This document shows, piece after piece, positions 62,305 to 64,000 of a DNA stretch of 64,000 nt. The notes beneath the pieces are model-generated. The model worked only from the letters and a program-made list of their open reading frames with translations. It was not told where the DNA came from and did no database searches. The translations under genes and the position numbers were made by a program. Each line of letters begins with the position of its first letter. The first letter of the stretch is position 1. The DNA is from Syngnathus acus (Eukaryota > Chordata > Actinopteri > Syngnathiformes > Syngnathidae): NCBI RefSeq assembly GCF_901709675.1, contig NC_051098.1, positions 8,495,000 through 8,558,999 of the forward strand, given 5' to 3'.

Positions 62305-64000
62305 CTCTGACTCTGCATCGGTGTCTTACGGATAGGACAGCGAACTAGCAAAAAATCAGGAACAGGCTTGGATGGCCAGTGTGTAAAAGACTGACTTCAC
62401 ATATCAGTTGGAATTAGGCCAACATTCCTCACAAGAAACATTTTTCATGCTTTCTCCTTGTTAATCCGCTTTATTCTTGCAGCAGGTCATGTGCACAAGA
62501 GCATTTGACTGTGATTAAATACACGCACTCTGGATGATGCCGCACTGCGGTCACCACAGAAGTCATACTCATCAGAGCTGAAAAGCATACCCGCTGCTAT
62601 CAACACAACAGCTATGCTATTAACATAAGCAGGTGGCGAGTGATATCCAGGTGAGCTACTAAAATGAAAAAGGATCCCATGGACTCGGCCTTTGTGGATT
62701 TATTGTGTTCATTTCTATTGTGCAAGATGTCGATTATAATAAGTAACTGCAGTCATCAAAAGTTCATTCATCCATTGATCATTCCAAATACTACTGTAAT
62801 TCAGTAATAAACTGTGTGTGTGTGTTTCTTTGTTAGAACCACTGTCTTTAATTGGCCATACGCTTGTGTGTGAGTCCTCAGAGGATGAGACCTTTGCTGC
62901 TCCTTACAACAGGCTTAAGCTGATGAAAGCCTTTCATGCAACATGGCCGCCACATCAGCACGCCGCGTGAACAGATTGGGCGAGAAAAGACCAATCGAAG
63001 CGGCGATTAGCCCCCCGACAAGGCTGCTGAGAGAGCCTCAGCAGGGGGTTGGCTCCTTAGACTTGCCAGCCATTTACTCCACTTTGCAATAAAACATTTT
63101 AACAGAATTTTGAATATACATACATGTGTGATGGGTGAACTTAACATTATTTTTGATTTAGTGAATAACTGTTTATTTCTACCAGTTATATGTGGACTAG
63201 TTCAAGCCATTCTGTTTTTTTTTTCTAATGTGCCCACTGCCCAGTAGCGGTTATGACAAAAAACAGGCGAGAGGAGCCATCGCATTCATTGAAAGACGCA
63301 TAAACAAGTGCACTTCTTGTAAGAGCATCTCCATTTGTTTAGCTCATGTGCAGCCAACTCAGAGAATGGTGTGACTCATACACACGCGCTTTAATGTGAA
63401 AGATGTACAATGGGGAAATTTGAATGAATCCATTTTAATGCGACAAAAGTATCAGTTTATTTCGGGGAATACGGCTGCAGATGCTGCTGTATTACACTCC
63501 TTATAAAATAAAGGAAATGATTCAATAATCCGTATGCAAATAGTTTTACTCTCCCCAAGATGTGCGTGCAGTTATAAGAAACATAATAACTGAGCTAAAG
63601 GCCATGATGATCTTAAGATGGATTATTGGTTGCTTTTAATAACATAAACATTAACTGCTTCAGCTGCTTCAACTGGGGCACTGCGGCCATGCTGCAGTGC
63701 AGTTGGCACTCCTTGAGCCTCCATGGCGGCACCATGGTGGTACCATGTGGGCTTCTGCTTGTGCCCCCACAATGGACGTCCGGCGGTCCGGACTCGAACA
63801 AGAACCCCTTTCTCTTGCTGAATGCCCAGATGAAAGTGCCCACTGCAGCAGTCACTCCGTTGGCTGCGGCTTCTAATTGATTCACATACACAACACCCCA
63901 GTAGAATGAATCCATCATGGTAAGGCCATGCCAACAGGCAGACAGCTTGCCTTTGTGTGTCAAATTTGGTAGCAAATCAGACAAAAATATCCAGATGTTT

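Larger units (their letters stand above)
50436..64000 (-). other. nxn intron 1 (partial)
   Basis: More than 13.5 kb lies without a supported exon, consistent with the very large first intron of vertebrate NXN genes. It contains the TTAGGG-like array (53190-54170), several transposon remnants and a GT microsatellite. Scattered repeat-free blocks (for example 51440-51860 and 62900-63060) could be regulatory. Confidence 0.7.

Noticed and set aside
63613-63984. 123-codon minus-strand open frame with a B-box-like TTGTTCGAGTCCGG
   Set aside because: No A box at the right distance, no domain and no nxn exon 1 similarity. It may be a repeat, but the evidence is too thin.
50436-64000. Search for nxn exon 1
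   Set aside because: No minus-strand frame resembles the N-terminal third of nucleoredoxin ending just before MKLWNKY, so exon 1 is taken to lie outside the window.

Overview
The window is nuclear DNA from a ray-finned fish, most likely a percomorph teleost. Six intron-split genes encode close relatives of known vertebrate proteins. Most introns are only about 70 to 200 bp. The gaps between genes are full of CA/GT microsatellites and short interspersed elements of kinds common in fish. I cannot name the species. Nothing looks bacterial, and there is no CRISPR array, recognisable provirus or toxin gene.

Layout: 1-5500 has no supported gene and holds repeats. zc3h4 (minus strand, 14 coding exons, 6391-16319) runs away from sae1 (plus strand, 9 coding exons, 18607-21178), and the two share a CRE-bearing intergenic region. 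bltp2 (formerly KIAA0100, minus strand, 39 coding exons, 22402-37152) lies tail to tail with sae1. glod4 (minus strand, 9 coding exons, 38347-40752) follows in tandem and is head to head with mrm3 (plus strand, 4 coding exons, 41379-42973). nxn (minus strand, 43807-50435 in view) is tail to tail with mrm3. Its last seven exons are in the window, and its first exon must lie beyond 64000, so 50436-64000 is intron 1. I joined exons by eye from splice consensus, reading frame and similarity to the human proteins as I remember them. All reading frames close exactly, giving predicted lengths of 1278, 349, 2231, 296 and 430 aa, plus a 315 aa partial nxn.

The genes do not form one pathway. They cover nuclear RNA surveillance (zc3h4), SUMO activation (sae1), lipid transfer at membrane contacts (bltp2), a glyoxalase-fold protein (glod4), mitochondrial rRNA methylation (mrm3) and redox control of Wnt signalling (nxn). 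The arrangement joins relatives of human 19q13 genes (ZC3H4, SAE1) to relatives of human chromosome 17 genes (BLTP2, GLOD4, MRM3, NXN).

I found no convincing new molecular system. The most interesting signals are these: a textbook U12-type AT-AC intron between two zinc fingers of zc3h4; three GC-AG introns in bltp2, two of them consecutive; a duplicated exon pair in zc3h4; a possible mitochondrial N-terminal extension of glod4; a degenerate TTAGGG-like tandem repeat in nxn intron 1; and several transposon-derived structures, including a MITE with perfect 27-bp ends.
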